Assembly: GCA_963851295.1 (NCBI GenBank)
Contig: CAWKOS010000009.1
Coordinates: forward strand, 418,506 to 482,505
Length of the DNA: 64,000 bases
From: JAOPZW01 sp963851295
Lineage (GTDB): Bacteria; Actinomycetota; Thermoleophilia; Solirubrobacterales; Solirubrobacteraceae
Reading direction: 5' to 3'
The notes under the pieces were generated by a model that did no database searches, was not told the origin of the DNA, and saw only the letters and a list, made by a program, of their open reading frames with translations. A program made the translations under genes and the position numbers. Of this stretch, positions 45,887-54,374 are shown one piece after another. Within the stretch, counting starts at the first letter, position 1, and the number at the start of each line of letters is the position of its first letter.

Positions 45887-45920
45887 GCGACGCCGACATG
45901 GCGAGCGGGGCGGCGAGGGA

Positions 45921-45926
45921 TAGGCT
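45921..45926 (+). promoter_or_regulatory. -10 box TAGGCT of the LAL regulator
   Basis: TAGGCT ends 10 nt before GTG 45937, giving a leader of at most a few bases. Confidence 0.5.
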
Positions 45927-45936
45927 CTAACGTCCC

Positions 45937-48690
45937 GTGCTACGAGGCCGCAGCAACGAGTGCGAGGCGCTGGATCGCCAGTTGCAGCGGGTGCGCGCGG
46001 GGCAGAGCTCCGTGCAGGTCCTGCGGGGCGAGGCGGGGGTCGGCAAGTCGTCGCTGCTCGACTATGTCGCCGAGCGCGCGACGGAGTGCCGCGTCGCCCG
46101 GGTCGCGGGCGTCGAGTCAGAGATGGAGCTCGCCTTCGCGGGGCTCCACCAGCTCTGCATGCCCTTGCGCGACGGCCTCGATGCGCTGCCCGAACCGCAG
46201 CGAGACGCGCTGCGGGTCGCGTTCGGGATGGAGGGCGGGGCCGCCCCGGATCGCTTCCTGGTCGCCCTTGCGACCCTGAGCCTGCTGGCCGGTGCGGCCG
46301 ATGCGGAGCCGCTCGTTTGCCTGGTCGACGACGTGCAGTGGCTCGACCGGGCCTCCGCGCAGACGCTGACGTTCGTGGCACGACGCCTGCTCGCGGAGCC
46401 GATCGGCATGGTGTTCGCCGTCCGCGAGCCGAGCGACGTCAACGATCTCACCGGCCTGCCGGAGCTTGTGGTCGGTGGCCTCGACGACGACGACGCGCGC
46501 TCGCTGCTGGCGTCGGCGATCCCCGGGCGCCTGGACGAGCGGATCCGCGATCAGATCATCGCCGAGTCGCGCGGCAACCCCTTGGCGCTGCTGGAGCTGC
46601 CACGGGGATTGACGCCGGCCGAGCTCGCGGGCGGATTCCAGCTTCCCGACGCGAGGCCGCTGGCCAGCCGCGTCGAGGAGACCTTCGCGCAGCGGATCCG
46701 GACCCTGCCCACCGAGACCCAGCGCCTCCTGCTCGTGGCGGCGGCTGAGCCGGTGGGGGACGTCAGCCTCCTGTGGCGGGCGGCCGCGAGCCTCGGCCTC
46801 AGGGGGGACGCGGGGAAGCCGGCCGAGGAGGCCGCGCTGATAGACCTCGGCATCCGGGTGCGGTTCCGCCATCCGCTCGCCCGCGCGGCCGCGTACCGGA
46901 CCGCGAGCTTCCGCGAGCGCCAGGAGGCGCATCGGGCGCTGGCCGAGGCGACAGACCCGGATACCGATCCCGACCGTCGCGCCTGGCATCGGGCGCAGGC
47001 GGCGTCCGGGCCCGACGAGGCGGTCGCCGACGAGCTGGAGCGCTCGGCGGACCGCGCGCAGGCACGCGGAGGCACCGCGGCGGCCGCCGCGTTCCTGGCA
47101 CACGCGGTCGAGCTGACGCCCGAGCCGGCCGACAGGGGGCGGCGGGCGCTGGCCGCTGCGCAGGCGAAGTTCGATGCGGCGGCATCGGACGAGGCGCTCG
47201 AGCTGCTGGACACCGCCGAGCTCGCGCCGCTCGACGAGCTCCAGCGCGCGCGGTTGGAGCGGTTGCGGGCGGAGATCGCGTTCGCGCGCACGCGCGGGAA
47301 CGACGCGCCGGCGCTGCTGCTCGACGCCGCCCGGCGCCTCGAGCCGCTCGACGCCGGCCTGGCTCGCGAGACGCATCTCGAGGCCATCGCGGCGGCGATC
47401 TACGCCGGTCACCTCGTCGACAAGCCGGACGTCCGGGAGGCGGCCGAGGCCGCGAAGGCCGCGCCCCCGGCACCGCAGCCACCCCGCGCGATCGACCTGC
47501 TCCTCGACGGTCTGGCGACTCGCTTCGCCGAGGGCTACGCGGCGGGCGTGCCGCCGCTGCGGAAGGCCCTCGCCGCCTTCCGCCGTGCGGAGCTGCTGAC
47601 GGAAACCGACACGCGCTGGCTGTGGCTGGCCTGCCGCGCGGCCCGAAACATCTGGGACGACGAGCTCTGGTACGAGCTCGTGACGCGTGGGCTGCGTGCT
47701 GCGCGCGAGACGGGTGCGCTGCGCGTGCTCCCGATCGCGCTCACCTTCCGCGCCTCCCTCCACGTCCACGAGGGACAGTTCGGCGCCGCTTCGTCGCTGA
47801 TCGATGAATCCGACGCGATCATCGACGCGACCGAGATGGCACCGCTGAAGCTGGGGTCGCTGATGCTGGCGGCATGGCGTGGTGAGGAGTCCAAGGGCTT
47901 GGAGCTGTTCGAGGCCGGGAGGCGCGAGGCAACGGCGCGGGGCGAGGGCGTGGGGCTGACCATCGTGGAGTGGGCCACCGCCCTGCTCCACAACGGCAAC
48001 GGCCGGTATGACGAGGCGCTCGCGGCCGCCCGGCGAAGCTCCGACCAGGACGATGCCCGGGTCTTCACGTGGACCCTCGTGGAGCTGATCGAAGCGGCCG
48101 TCCGCAGCGACGACACCAACGCGGCCGCCAAGGCGCTCGACCGCCTGAGCGAGCGCACACAGGCGAGTGGCACGGATTGGGCGCTCGGTATCGAGGCCGG
48201 CTCGCGCGCTCTGCTGAGCGACGGAGCGGATGCGGAGCCGCTCTACCGGGAGTCCGTCGAACGGCTCGCGCGCACCCGCGGCGTGGTCCACCTCGCCCGT
48301 GCCCAGCTCCTGTACGGCGAATGGCTCCGTCGCCAGAACCGGCGCATCGACGCGCGCGAGCAGCTTCGCGCCGCCTACGACCGGCTCGACCAGATCGGCG
48401 CCGGGGCGTTCGCCGAACGCGCCCGCCGCGAGCTGCTGGCCACCGGGGAGACCGCGCCGAGGCGGACCGTCGAGACCCGCGATGTCCTCACGCCTCAGGA
48501 GGCCCAGATCGCCCGGATGGCGAGCGAGCGCCAGACGAACCCGGAGATCGGCGCCAAGCTCTTCATCAGCTCACGCACCGTCGAATACCACTTGCGCAAG
48601 GTCTTCACGAAGCTCGACATCAGCTCCCGCAAGGAGCTCCGCAGCGCGCTTGGCGCAGCTCCCGACGGCGGCGGTGTCGCGACCCGCTAG
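45937..48690 (+). CDS. LAL-type (large ATP-binding LuxR) regulator, 917 aa
   Basis: AAA-type ATPase with Walker A GEAGVGKSS (about residues 31-39) and Walker B LVCLVDDVQWLD (about 127-138). A long helical repeat region follows, then a C-terminal LuxR HTH (LTPQEAQIARMASE, SSRTVEYHLRKVFTKLDISSRKEL). These regulators link ATP and small-molecule sensing to transcription activation. GTG 45937 is chosen from the promoter and from the conserved LRGR start. The target is unknown; the recurring 38-bp element further on is one candidate. The stop is 4 bp from the convergent epimerase gene. Confidence 0.85.
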   Translation: MLRGRSNECEALDRQLQRVRAGQSSVQVLRGEAGVGKSSLLDYVAERATECRVARVAGVESEMELAFAGLHQLCMPLRDGLDALPEPQRDALRVAFGMEGGAAPDRFLVALATLSLLAGAADAEPLVCLVDDVQWLDRASAQTLTFVARRLLAEPIGMVFAVREPSDVNDLTGLPELVVGGLDDDDARSLLASAIPGRLDERIRDQIIAESRGNPLALLELPRGLTPAELAGGFQLPDARPLASRVEETFAQRIRTLPTETQRLLLVAAAEPVGDVSLLWRAAASLGLRGDAGKPAEEAALIDLGIRVRFRHPLARAAAYRTASFRERQEAHRALAEATDPDTDPDRRAWHRAQAASGPDEAVADELERSADRAQARGGTAAAAAFLAHAVELTPEPADRGRRALAAAQAKFDAAASDEALELLDTAELAPLDELQRARLERLRAEIAFARTRGNDAPALLLDAARRLEPLDAGLARETHLEAIAAAIYAGHLVDKPDVREAAEAAKAAPPAPQPPRAIDLLLDGLATRFAEGYAAGVPPLRKALAAFRRAELLTETDTRWLWLACRAARNIWDDELWYELVTRGLRAARETGALRVLPIALTFRASLHVHEGQFGAASSLIDESDAIIDATEMAPLKLGSLMLAAWRGEESKGLELFEAGRREATARGEGVGLTIVEWATALLHNGNGRYDEALAAARRSSDQDDARVFTWTLVELIEAAVRSDDTNAAAKALDRLSERTQASGTDWALGIEAGSRALLSDGADAEPLYRESVERLARTRGVVHLARAQLLYGEWLRRQNRRIDAREQLRAAYDRLDQIGAGAFAERARRELLATGETAPRRTVETRDVLTPQEAQIARMASERQTNPEIGAKLFISSRTVEYHLRKVFTKLDISSRKELRSALGAAPDGGGVATR

Positions 48691-48694
48691 ACGC

Positions 48695-49345
48695 TCACCG
48701 CTGCGGATGCCATCCGGCGGCGCGCGTGAAGCGATCCGTTGAGACACGCTCCCCGTCGCGGCACACGTTGTAGATGCCGCTGGACAGAGAGAGCGCCGAG
48801 AGGAGCGCGCGCCCGGCATCAGAGACGTGCAACGTGGCACCGAAGTCCCCCATCGGCTCCTCGAACCAGGTGCCCGGGCCGTCGAGCAGCCCGAAGCGCA
48901 GGACCACGCCCCGTCCGCCGGCACGGGCGAAGCGGGCGGTCTCCTGCTCGGCGACGAGCGACGAGCGCAGAATCGGCAGGACGTCGTGGATCGGCGTGTC
49001 CTCGGACGTCGAGGCGTCCGGCGCGTAGACGAACGTGACGGTGGGCTGGACGTAGACCTCCGCGCCGGCCGCGATCGCCGCGTCGACGAGGATCCTCGAA
49101 GCCTGCGCTCGGAGCCGATCGTTCTCGCGCCAGGCGTCCGGGTCGGAGATCTGATCGAGCGAACGGATCCTGGTCGCCAGATGCATGACGCCATCGGCGT
49201 CGCGCACGGCGTCGCCGACCGCGGACGGGTCGAAGAGGTCGAGCTCCTCGTGCCCGGGCATCGCGATCTCGTGGCCCGCGGCGTCGGCGAAGGGCCGCAG
49301 CGCACAGCCGAGCACACCGGTTCCGCCAGTGACCAGCAGTCGCAT
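48695..49345 (-). CDS. NAD-dependent epimerase/dehydratase family protein, 216 aa
   Basis: An extended SDR start, MRLLVTGGTGVLG, gives the NAD(P)-binding Gly motif at residues 7-13. It is followed by GVMHLATRI and YVQPTVTFVYAPD. The usual YxxxK is not clear, and the protein is shorter than typical epimerases (about 300 aa), so it may be an atypical reductase. ATG 49345 starts directly at the Rossmann strand. It stands between the LAL regulator and an alpha/beta hydrolase. Confidence 0.72.
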   Translation of the reverse strand: MRLLVTGGTGVLGCALRPFADAAGHEIAMPGHEELDLFDPSAVGDAVRDADGVMHLATRIRSLDQISDPDAWRENDRLRAQASRILVDAAIAAGAEVYVQPTVTFVYAPDASTSEDTPIHDVLPILRSSLVAEQETARFARAGGRGVVLRFGLLDGPGTWFEEPMGDFGATLHVSDAGRALLSALSLSSGIYNVCRDGERVSTDRFTRAAGWHPQR

Positions 49346-49387
49346 GGCTGATGGGATTGTGCCGGATCGGGGCGCACACCAGTCGGC

Positions 49388-49425
49388 GGACTGGGGCACC
49401 GACTAGTGACCCGCCCGGAGGAGAT
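49388..49425 (+). promoter_or_regulatory. Recurring element, copy 1 (upstream of alpha/beta hydrolase 49490)
   Basis: It begins GGACTGGGG, contains CCGACTAG and ends CCCGGAGGAGAT. It aligns with copy 2 on the minus strand (53179-53217) with one indel and matching end blocks. It lies about 65-100 nt before the gene. Confidence 0.5.
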
Positions 49426-49489
49426 TGGGGGACCCGAAGCGCGACGGTGGTGCTCGCGTTTTCCACCCCAAAACCGGAGGGCCCACCTC

Positions 49490-50311
49490 ATGCGTCGCAC
49501 CATCGTCCTCATCCACGGCCTCTGGCTCACGCCACGCAGCTGGGAGGGCTGGAAGGCCCGCTTCGAGCAGCGCGGACACGAGGTCCTGACGCCGGCCTGG
49601 CCTCACATGGAGCGCGAGGTCGAGGCCCTCCGCCGCGACCCGTCCGTCATGAACGGGCTCGGCGTCACCGAGGTCGTCGACCACTACGACCGGATCATCC
49701 GCGGCCTGGACACTCCGCCGGTGATCATGGGCCACTCCTTCGGCGGCCTGATCACCGAACTGCTGCTCGACCGCGGCCTCGGGGCGGCCGGGGCCACCCT
49801 GTCGCCCGCGCCGGTGAAGGGCGTTCTCGGCCTGCCGCCGGCGTTGCTGCGCACCGTCTTCCCGGCGCTCCGCAACCCGGCGACCAGCAAGAAGACCTAC
49901 TCGATGACGCCCAAGCAGTTCCGCCGCGGGTTCACGAACACCATGAACGACGCGGACGCCGAGGCGGCCTACGAGCGCTACTACGTCCCCGCTCCCGGCC
50001 GGGTGATCTTCCAGGCGTCGTTCGCCAACGTCAATCCGCACGCGGTGACCAAGGTCGATTTCCACAAGGACGACCGCCCGCCGCTGCTCGTCATGGGCAA
50101 CGATCAGGACCAGACGATCCCCGCCTCGGTGAGCAAGGAGGCCGCCAAGCGCCTCGGCAAGTCGAAGGCCGTCGTGGACTACAAGGAGTTCATGGGGCGC
50201 CCCCACTTCCCGGCGGCGCCCGGCTGGGAGACGGTGGCCGACTACGCGCTCGACTGGGTGAACCTCCACGTGGGCGCGCCAGCCGAGACGGCGGAGCCCG
50301 TGAGGGCCTGA
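49490..50311 (+). CDS. Alpha/beta-fold hydrolase, 273 aa
   Basis: IVLIHGLWLTP supplies the oxyanion loop and GHSFGG the nucleophile elbow (about Ser82). Asp near 205 and a late GRPHFPAAPGW His complete the triad. ATG 49490 follows GGAGGG by 8 nt. It belongs to the same broad family as the hydrolase at 53290, which regularly accompanies ECF41-type sigma factors and oxidoreductases. The substrate is unknown. Confidence 0.82.
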   Translation: MRRTIVLIHGLWLTPRSWEGWKARFEQRGHEVLTPAWPHMEREVEALRRDPSVMNGLGVTEVVDHYDRIIRGLDTPPVIMGHSFGGLITELLLDRGLGAAGATLSPAPVKGVLGLPPALLRTVFPALRNPATSKKTYSMTPKQFRRGFTNTMNDADAEAAYERYYVPAPGRVIFQASFANVNPHAVTKVDFHKDDRPPLLVMGNDQDQTIPASVSKEAAKRLGKSKAVVDYKEFMGRPHFPAAPGWETVADYALDWVNLHVGAPAETAEPVRA

Positions 50312-50351
50312 CGGCCGCGGCGTCGCGGGCGTGAGGCCCGCCGGCCGGGCC

Positions 50352-51983
50352 TCACGCCGCCATGCCGCCCTGGACCCAGCGCCGGAACACATCGACCCTC
50401 TCCGCCGGCCACGCGCCGTCGCACGGCATCGAGCCCTCCTGGAGCCGGGCGAGGATGCCGTCGGCGTTGCGGGCGACGTCGTCGTAGCTCCACAGGTCGA
50501 AGGCGAACTTCATCGCCTTGCGGTCGCCCTCGCGAAACAGGGGCTGGATGTCGCCGGCGAAGCTGACCGACCCTTCGCCGGCGGACATGACGACCTCCTC
50601 GTCGCCGGGTGCGACGAATGCGCTGGGGCCGCCCCAGTCGGCCTGCTGGGCGGCCAGCGAGTCGGCAATGCCGGCGATCGCATCCTGGACGGGGGCGAGC
50701 CGCACGGCGGTGGCCGGGTCGCAGTCGTCCCGGAGGGCGCCGCAGAACGACGCCGCCTCGCGCAGGCGCTCCTCGAGCACCAGCCACGCGGCCTCGCGAT
50801 GAGGCACGAGATAGTCGTTCTCGTAGAACAACTCGAAGCTCGGCCCCGCCGTGCGGCCCGGGTGCTCGGGGCCGACCGGCAGCGTCGTGATCAGGCCGCC
50901 GAGCGGCCGGAGCACGCGGACCATCAGGCCGATCGCCGCGCGGGCCAGCGTCGAGAGCTGCTCGTCCGTCTCCTCGGTATGCACGAAGTAGCGCTGCAGC
51001 GTCTGGAGCAGCACCTCGTTGGCGACGTTGAACAGGTCCGCGCAGCGGGCCGTCCCCCGATCGGTGATGAGCGGGACGCGGCCGTCGTCGTGCTCGGATG
51101 GGCGCACCTTGGCGGGGAGCACCGGTCGGATCGGATCGAAGGCCGGGTTGGCGGCCTTCATCTGGCGGTACTCGTCGAGGACCTGCACGAACTGCCCGAA
51201 GTGCGCGGTCTCCCAATGTCCCCGCGCGCCCTCGCCCTGCTCGAGGATCGTGTCGATCGCCCGCTGCGCGGAGGCGACGTCCGTCACCGCGACCAGCTCC
51301 GGCCACGGCCAGTCTCGCTCCGTCGCCTGCGCGCGCGGAGGCCCCACGAACAGCCGGCGCTCGCCGTACTTCTCGGCGAGGCGAGCGATCCCGTGCTCGA
51401 TCGAGCGATAGAGATGGCCGATGGTGGCGAAGTCCTGGCCGCGCGGCACGATCTCGGTCTCGTCGACGACGGGGGCGGCCTCGGCGAGCGCGTGCTCGAG
51501 CCCCTTCGCGTCGCGCAGCGCCATCCCCTCGGGGCGCTCGAGGAACATGAAGTGCCGCAGCGCCTGCTCGCCGAACGGAAGCAAGGCCAGGCGGACCCCC
51601 GCGGGGTAGTGGCTCGCCGGGGCCGGCAGGTTGGGACGAGAGAAGTGCGGCGCGGACCCGATCGCCGAGAGCAGGTTCTGCACCAGCGCGAGATGCAGCA
51701 TCTCCTCGGTCGCCACGTGGGCGACGACCTTCCGCCAGCGCTGCACGGCCGCGAGCTCGTCTTCGGTCAGCCCCTCGTCGGCGCTCTGCTTCAGCGAGAA
51801 CACGGCGAACAGGTACTGGCACATGATCCCGTGCTCGAGCTCGGCGGCCTCGTACAGCATGTAGATCAGCGCCTCGCGGTGCTCAATCACGAAGGGCGCC
51901 TCGGGCGGCGCCTTGCCACCGCGTGACTCGATCACCGCGGCGAGCCGGCCGCGGCGAGGCGTCTTGCTTCCGTCGGCGGCCAT
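50352..51983 (-). CDS. Ferritin-like protein of the VioB/iminophenyl-pyruvate dimer synthase type with C-terminal add-on domain, 543 aa
   Basis: The N-terminal half reads as a ferritin-like four-helix bundle of the VioB-associated type: EALIYMLYEAAELEHGIMC, then HVATEEMLHLALVQNLLSAIG, with Glu/His metal ligands. The last ~70 residues (SFAGDIQPLFREGDR to the end) form a separate small domain that is closely repeated as the free 78-aa protein at 54051. ATG 51983 is set by the TTGCGG-N17-TAGGGT promoter that ends 7 nt before it. The gene is single and leaderless. The role is unknown; oxidative chemistry on an amino-acid product is possible. Confidence 0.75.
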   Translation of the reverse strand: MAADGSKTPRRGRLAAVIESRGGKAPPEAPFVIEHREALIYMLYEAAELEHGIMCQYLFAVFSLKQSADEGLTEDELAAVQRWRKVVAHVATEEMLHLALVQNLLSAIGSAPHFSRPNLPAPASHYPAGVRLALLPFGEQALRHFMFLERPEGMALRDAKGLEHALAEAAPVVDETEIVPRGQDFATIGHLYRSIEHGIARLAEKYGERRLFVGPPRAQATERDWPWPELVAVTDVASAQRAIDTILEQGEGARGHWETAHFGQFVQVLDEYRQMKAANPAFDPIRPVLPAKVRPSEHDDGRVPLITDRGTARCADLFNVANEVLLQTLQRYFVHTEETDEQLSTLARAAIGLMVRVLRPLGGLITTLPVGPEHPGRTAGPSFELFYENDYLVPHREAAWLVLEERLREAASFCGALRDDCDPATAVRLAPVQDAIAGIADSLAAQQADWGGPSAFVAPGDEEVVMSAGEGSVSFAGDIQPLFREGDRKAMKFAFDLWSYDDVARNADGILARLQEGSMPCDGAWPAERVDVFRRWVQGGMAA

Positions 51984-51990
51984 CGATGCG

Positions 51991-52019
51991 ACCCTAGGCC
52001 GGACGCGCGACGGCCGCAA
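51991..52019 (-). promoter_or_regulatory. Leaderless promoter of the ferritin-like gene
   Basis: On the minus strand TTGCGG (52019-52014) and TAGGGT (51996-51991) are separated by exactly 17 bp. The -10 box ends 7 nt before ATG 51983. It is the best-formed promoter in the window. Confidence 0.65.
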
Positions 52020-52029
52020 GCGGCCAGAG

Positions 52030-52584
52030 CTACGCCGCCACGGCGAGCGGTGCGCGTGCCTCGACCTCGGCGGCGAGACGCTCGCTCGCGAGGCGGACGC
52101 GCGCGCGGGCGACGAGCTGCCGGGCGTTCGCCTCGCTGGTCCCAACCACGGCCGCGACCTCGCGATAGGGGTACTCGAACGCCTCGCGGAGAACGTAGGC
52201 GGCTTGTTCGGTGGGAGACAGCTTCTCCGAGAGCGCGAGCAGCGCCAGCTGGAGCGCTTCGTGGCGTTCCGCGCCGAGCGTCGGATCGGCGTGGACGTCG
52301 ACCAGCTCGGGGTGCCACGGCTCGATGGCCGTCTCGTGGCGGGCGCGAGCCGATTGGACGACGTTGAGCGCGAGGCGCTTGGTGATCGTCGCGAGGAACG
52401 CGCCGGCGTCACGCACCTGGTCGCGGTCGGTGCCCTGCCAGCGGATCCACGCGTCCTGCACAACGTCGTCCGCGTCCGCGCGACTCTCGAGCGTCCGATA
52501 GGCGATCCCGAAGAGGCGCGGGCGCATGGCCTCGAACGACGCCACGTCGACCGGCGCGACGGCCGGGACCGCCTGGAGGGTCAC
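52030..52584 (-). CDS. ECF sigma factor, ECF41/SigJ-like core without the SnoaL-like extension, 184 aa
   Basis: Regions 2 and 4 match the ECF41/SigJ core: FEAMRPRLFGIAYRTLES, ADADDVVQDAWIRWQ, AFLATITKRLALNVVQSAR, LSPTEQAAYVLREAFEYPYREVA and NARQLVARAR. ECF41 proteins normally carry an extra ~100-residue SnoaL-like C-terminal domain that controls activity; here the protein ends after region 4. GTG 52584 overlaps the stop of a 75-aa gene. Two promoters nearby fit the ECF41 consensus, so it likely drives the hydrolase and NmrA-like genes. Confidence 0.83.
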   Translation of the reverse strand: MTLQAVPAVAPVDVASFEAMRPRLFGIAYRTLESRADADDVVQDAWIRWQGTDRDQVRDAGAFLATITKRLALNVVQSARARHETAIEPWHPELVDVHADPTLGAERHEALQLALLALSEKLSPTEQAAYVLREAFEYPYREVAAVVGTSEANARQLVARARVRLASERLAAEVEARAPLAVAA

Positions 52585-52808
52585 GACGGGTCCTCCGTGG
52601 CCGCGTCGACGAAGACGACGCGGTCGAACCCCGGATGGCTGGCCACCATCTCGTCGGCGAACATGTGCGCCAGCTCGAGGATCGCGCGCGCCTCGGTCGG
52701 CGCGTTGCGGGCCTCGGCGCGCTGGTGAGCGCGGCAAAGCACGCCGGCGATGAACTGGTCGACCTCGGTCGACGTGTAGGTGATCGGGTCCAGCGTCGAC
52801 GACGTCAT
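52581..52808 (-). CDS. Small hypothetical protein upstream of the sigma factor, 75 aa
   Basis: This is a soluble, mostly helical protein with no recognisable domain. ATG 52808 is preceded by GGAGG at 52816-52820. It overlaps both its neighbours (ATGA and GTGA), so it is translated together with the membrane protein before it and the sigma factor after it. A role in setting sigma activity is possible but unproven. Confidence 0.6.
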   Translation of the reverse strand: MTSSTLDPITYTSTEVDQFIAGVLCRAHQRAEARNAPTEARAILELAHMFADEMVASHPGFDRVVFVDAATEDPS

Positions 52809-53149
52809 CGTGCAACCTCCGCAGTGATCGATCGGATGGGCGCGACGACCGTGGTGCGCTGAGTGAGGCGCGCACGGACGTGGCGGACGAGCAGGTAGGG
52901 CGACGCGAGGACAAGGCCCGCGAGCGCCACGAGGGTCGCCGCCGCGGCGAGCACGACGACGAAGGTCACGAGAAGCGCGAACGGTCCGGCGAGCATCAGC
53001 GCGAACAGGACGGTTCCCGCCCACACGAGCAGCACGGGCGGGCCCGCGACGAAGACGGTGCCGATGATCGGGTCGATCTCGGAGATCTCGGCGCTGAGCG
53101 TCGGGGTCCCGGAGCCGGTGTGGTTGGTGGGGGGCTCGGTGCTCTGCAT
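52805..53149 (-). CDS. Small membrane protein, 114 aa
   Basis: After ~28 polar residues, three closely packed hydrophobic segments (about 29-50, 50-70, 70-88) lead to a basic C-terminus. Layout, length and composition resemble the 101-aa protein at 56047, and both genes carry the recurring GGACTGGGG element upstream. It is first in the operon with the 75-aa protein and the sigma factor, so it may sense the envelope. No enzyme motif is visible. Confidence 0.65.
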   Translation of the reverse strand: MQSTEPPTNHTGSGTPTLSAEISEIDPIIGTVFVAGPPVLLVWAGTVLFALMLAGPFALLVTFVVVLAAAATLVALAGLVLASPYLLVRHVRARLTQRTTVVAPIRSITAEVAR

Positions 53150-53178
53150 GCCGCGGAGTCTCGATCCGGGCCGCCGAG

Positions 53179-53217
53179 ATCTCGTCCGGGCAAGTGCCTA
53201 GTCGGAGTCCCCAGTCC
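53179..53217 (-). promoter_or_regulatory. Recurring element, copy 2 (upstream of the sigma-factor operon)
   Basis: Read on the minus strand it starts GGACTGGGG, contains CCGACTAG and ends CCCGGACGAGAT. It stands 30-68 nt before ATG 53149. Copies 1 and 2 share nearly all bases apart from the middle stretch. Confidence 0.5.
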
Positions 53218-53222
53218 CCAGT

Positions 53223-53249
53223 TGTCACGAACCGGGGCCCTGTCCGGTC
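53223..53249 (+). promoter_or_regulatory. ECF41-like promoter of hydrolase 53290
   Basis: TGTCACG (53223-53229), 16 bp, GGTC (53246-53249). The spacer also holds the blocks AACCGG and CTGTCC that recur at 54309. The ECF41 consensus, as I recall it, is TGTCACA-N16-CGTC. Confidence 0.6.
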
Positions 53250-53289
53250 TTCGGGGCTGCACGACTCCCCGAACCGAAAGGACCTCCTC

Positions 53290-54003
53290 ATGCAGCCCAC
53301 GATCGTCCTCGTCCACGGCGCCTTCGCCGAGTCGGCGAGCTGGGACGGCGTCATCGATCCGCTCGAGCGCGCGGGTCATCGCGTGATCGCCGCCGCCAAC
53401 CCGCTGCGCAGCGTGGCCGCCGACGCCGCCTCCGTCAGCGACCTGGTCCGCTCCATCGACGGGCCGGTCGTGCTCGCCGCGCACTCCTACGGCGGCATGG
53501 TGATGTCGAACGTCGACGCCGACGCCGGCGACATCGTCGGCCTGGTCTACGTCGCGGCCTTCGCGCCGGAGGCGGGCGAGAGCGCCTTCACCCTCGCGGG
53601 GATGTTCCCCGGGAGCACGCTCGGCGACGCCGTCCGTCCGGTCCCGCGCCGCGACGGCACAACGGACCTGTATCTGGACATGGATCGGTTCCCGAGCCAG
53701 TTCTGCGCCGACGTCCCGGCCGACCAGGCCGCGCGGATGGCCGCGACGCAGCGGCCCGCCAAGGCGGAGGCGCTCTACGAGCCCTCCGGCGAGCATTCGC
53801 TGTGGAAGGACGTGCCGTCCTTCTTCGTGTTCGGCGAGCTGGACCGCAACATCCCGGCCGAGCTCGAGCACTACATGGCCAAGCGCGCCCACGCGCGCCG
53901 TGCCATCGAGATCCCGGGCGCTTCGCACGCCGTCACCGTCGCCCACCCGGAGGCCACGGTGCACCTGATCCTCGAGGCGGCGTCGCTGCACGTCACCGCG
54001 TGA
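53290..54003 (+). CDS. Alpha/beta-fold hydrolase, 237 aa
   Basis: TIVLVHGAFAESASWDGVI is the oxyanion-side start, AHSYGGMV the nucleophile elbow (about Ser68), FGELDRNIP the acid loop and PGASHAVTVAHPE the His. This is the small hydrolase family often found next to ECF sigma factors. ATG 53290 is preceded by AAAGGA. Its own ECF41-like promoter lies 40 nt upstream. The substrate is unknown. Confidence 0.85.
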   Translation: MQPTIVLVHGAFAESASWDGVIDPLERAGHRVIAAANPLRSVAADAASVSDLVRSIDGPVVLAAHSYGGMVMSNVDADAGDIVGLVYVAAFAPEAGESAFTLAGMFPGSTLGDAVRPVPRRDGTTDLYLDMDRFPSQFCADVPADQAARMAATQRPAKAEALYEPSGEHSLWKDVPSFFVFGELDRNIPAELEHYMAKRAHARRAIEIPGASHAVTVAHPEATVHLILEAASLHVTA

Positions 54004-54050
54004 CGGCCTGCGACGTATGCTCGCGCCAAGCAACGGAGAGGAGAGGTCAC

Positions 54051-54287
54051 GTGTCCACCAGCGCCGAGCCGATCAGCTTCGAGCAGGACATCAAGCCGCT
54101 GTTCCGCGAACGCGACCGCGAGTCGATGAAGCGGGCGTTCGACCTGTGGTCGCGCGACGACGTCGCCGGCAGCAGCGAGGCCATCCTGGGTCGCCTTCGC
54201 GACGGCAGCATGCCCTGTGACGGCGCCTGGCCTGAGGAGCAGATCGCCACGTTCCAACGGTGGGTCGATGCGGGGATGCCCGCCTGA
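54051..54287 (+). CDS. Free-standing copy of the ferritin-like protein's C-terminal domain, 78 aa
   Basis: Nearly the whole protein (ISFEQDIKPLFRERDR through GSMPCDGAWP to the end) aligns without gaps to the last ~70 residues of the 543-aa ferritin-like protein. It includes the single Cys in SMPCDGAWP. The pattern (DIxPLF...FDLWS.DDV...GRL..GSMPCDGAWP) hints at a cytochrome-c-like fold that has lost its heme motif; this is speculation. GTG 54051 has GGAGAGGAGAGG upstream. It follows the hydrolase by 47 nt and is probably in the same transcript. Confidence 0.72.
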   Translation: MSTSAEPISFEQDIKPLFRERDRESMKRAFDLWSRDDVAGSSEAILGRLRDGSMPCDGAWPEEQIATFQRWVDAGMPA

Positions 54288-54308
54288 ACCAGCCCGCGCC
54301 GGTCGCTC

Positions 54309-54335
54309 TGTCACAACCGGCGCGGCTGTCCGGTC
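54309..54335 (+). promoter_or_regulatory. ECF41-like promoter of NmrA-like gene 54375
   Basis: TGTCACA (54309-54315), 16 bp, GGTC (54332-54335). The spacing is identical to the promoter at 53223. Confidence 0.62.
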
Positions 54336-54374
54336 TCGCTTGTGCATCACCCCACACGAGCGAAAGGCACGAAC

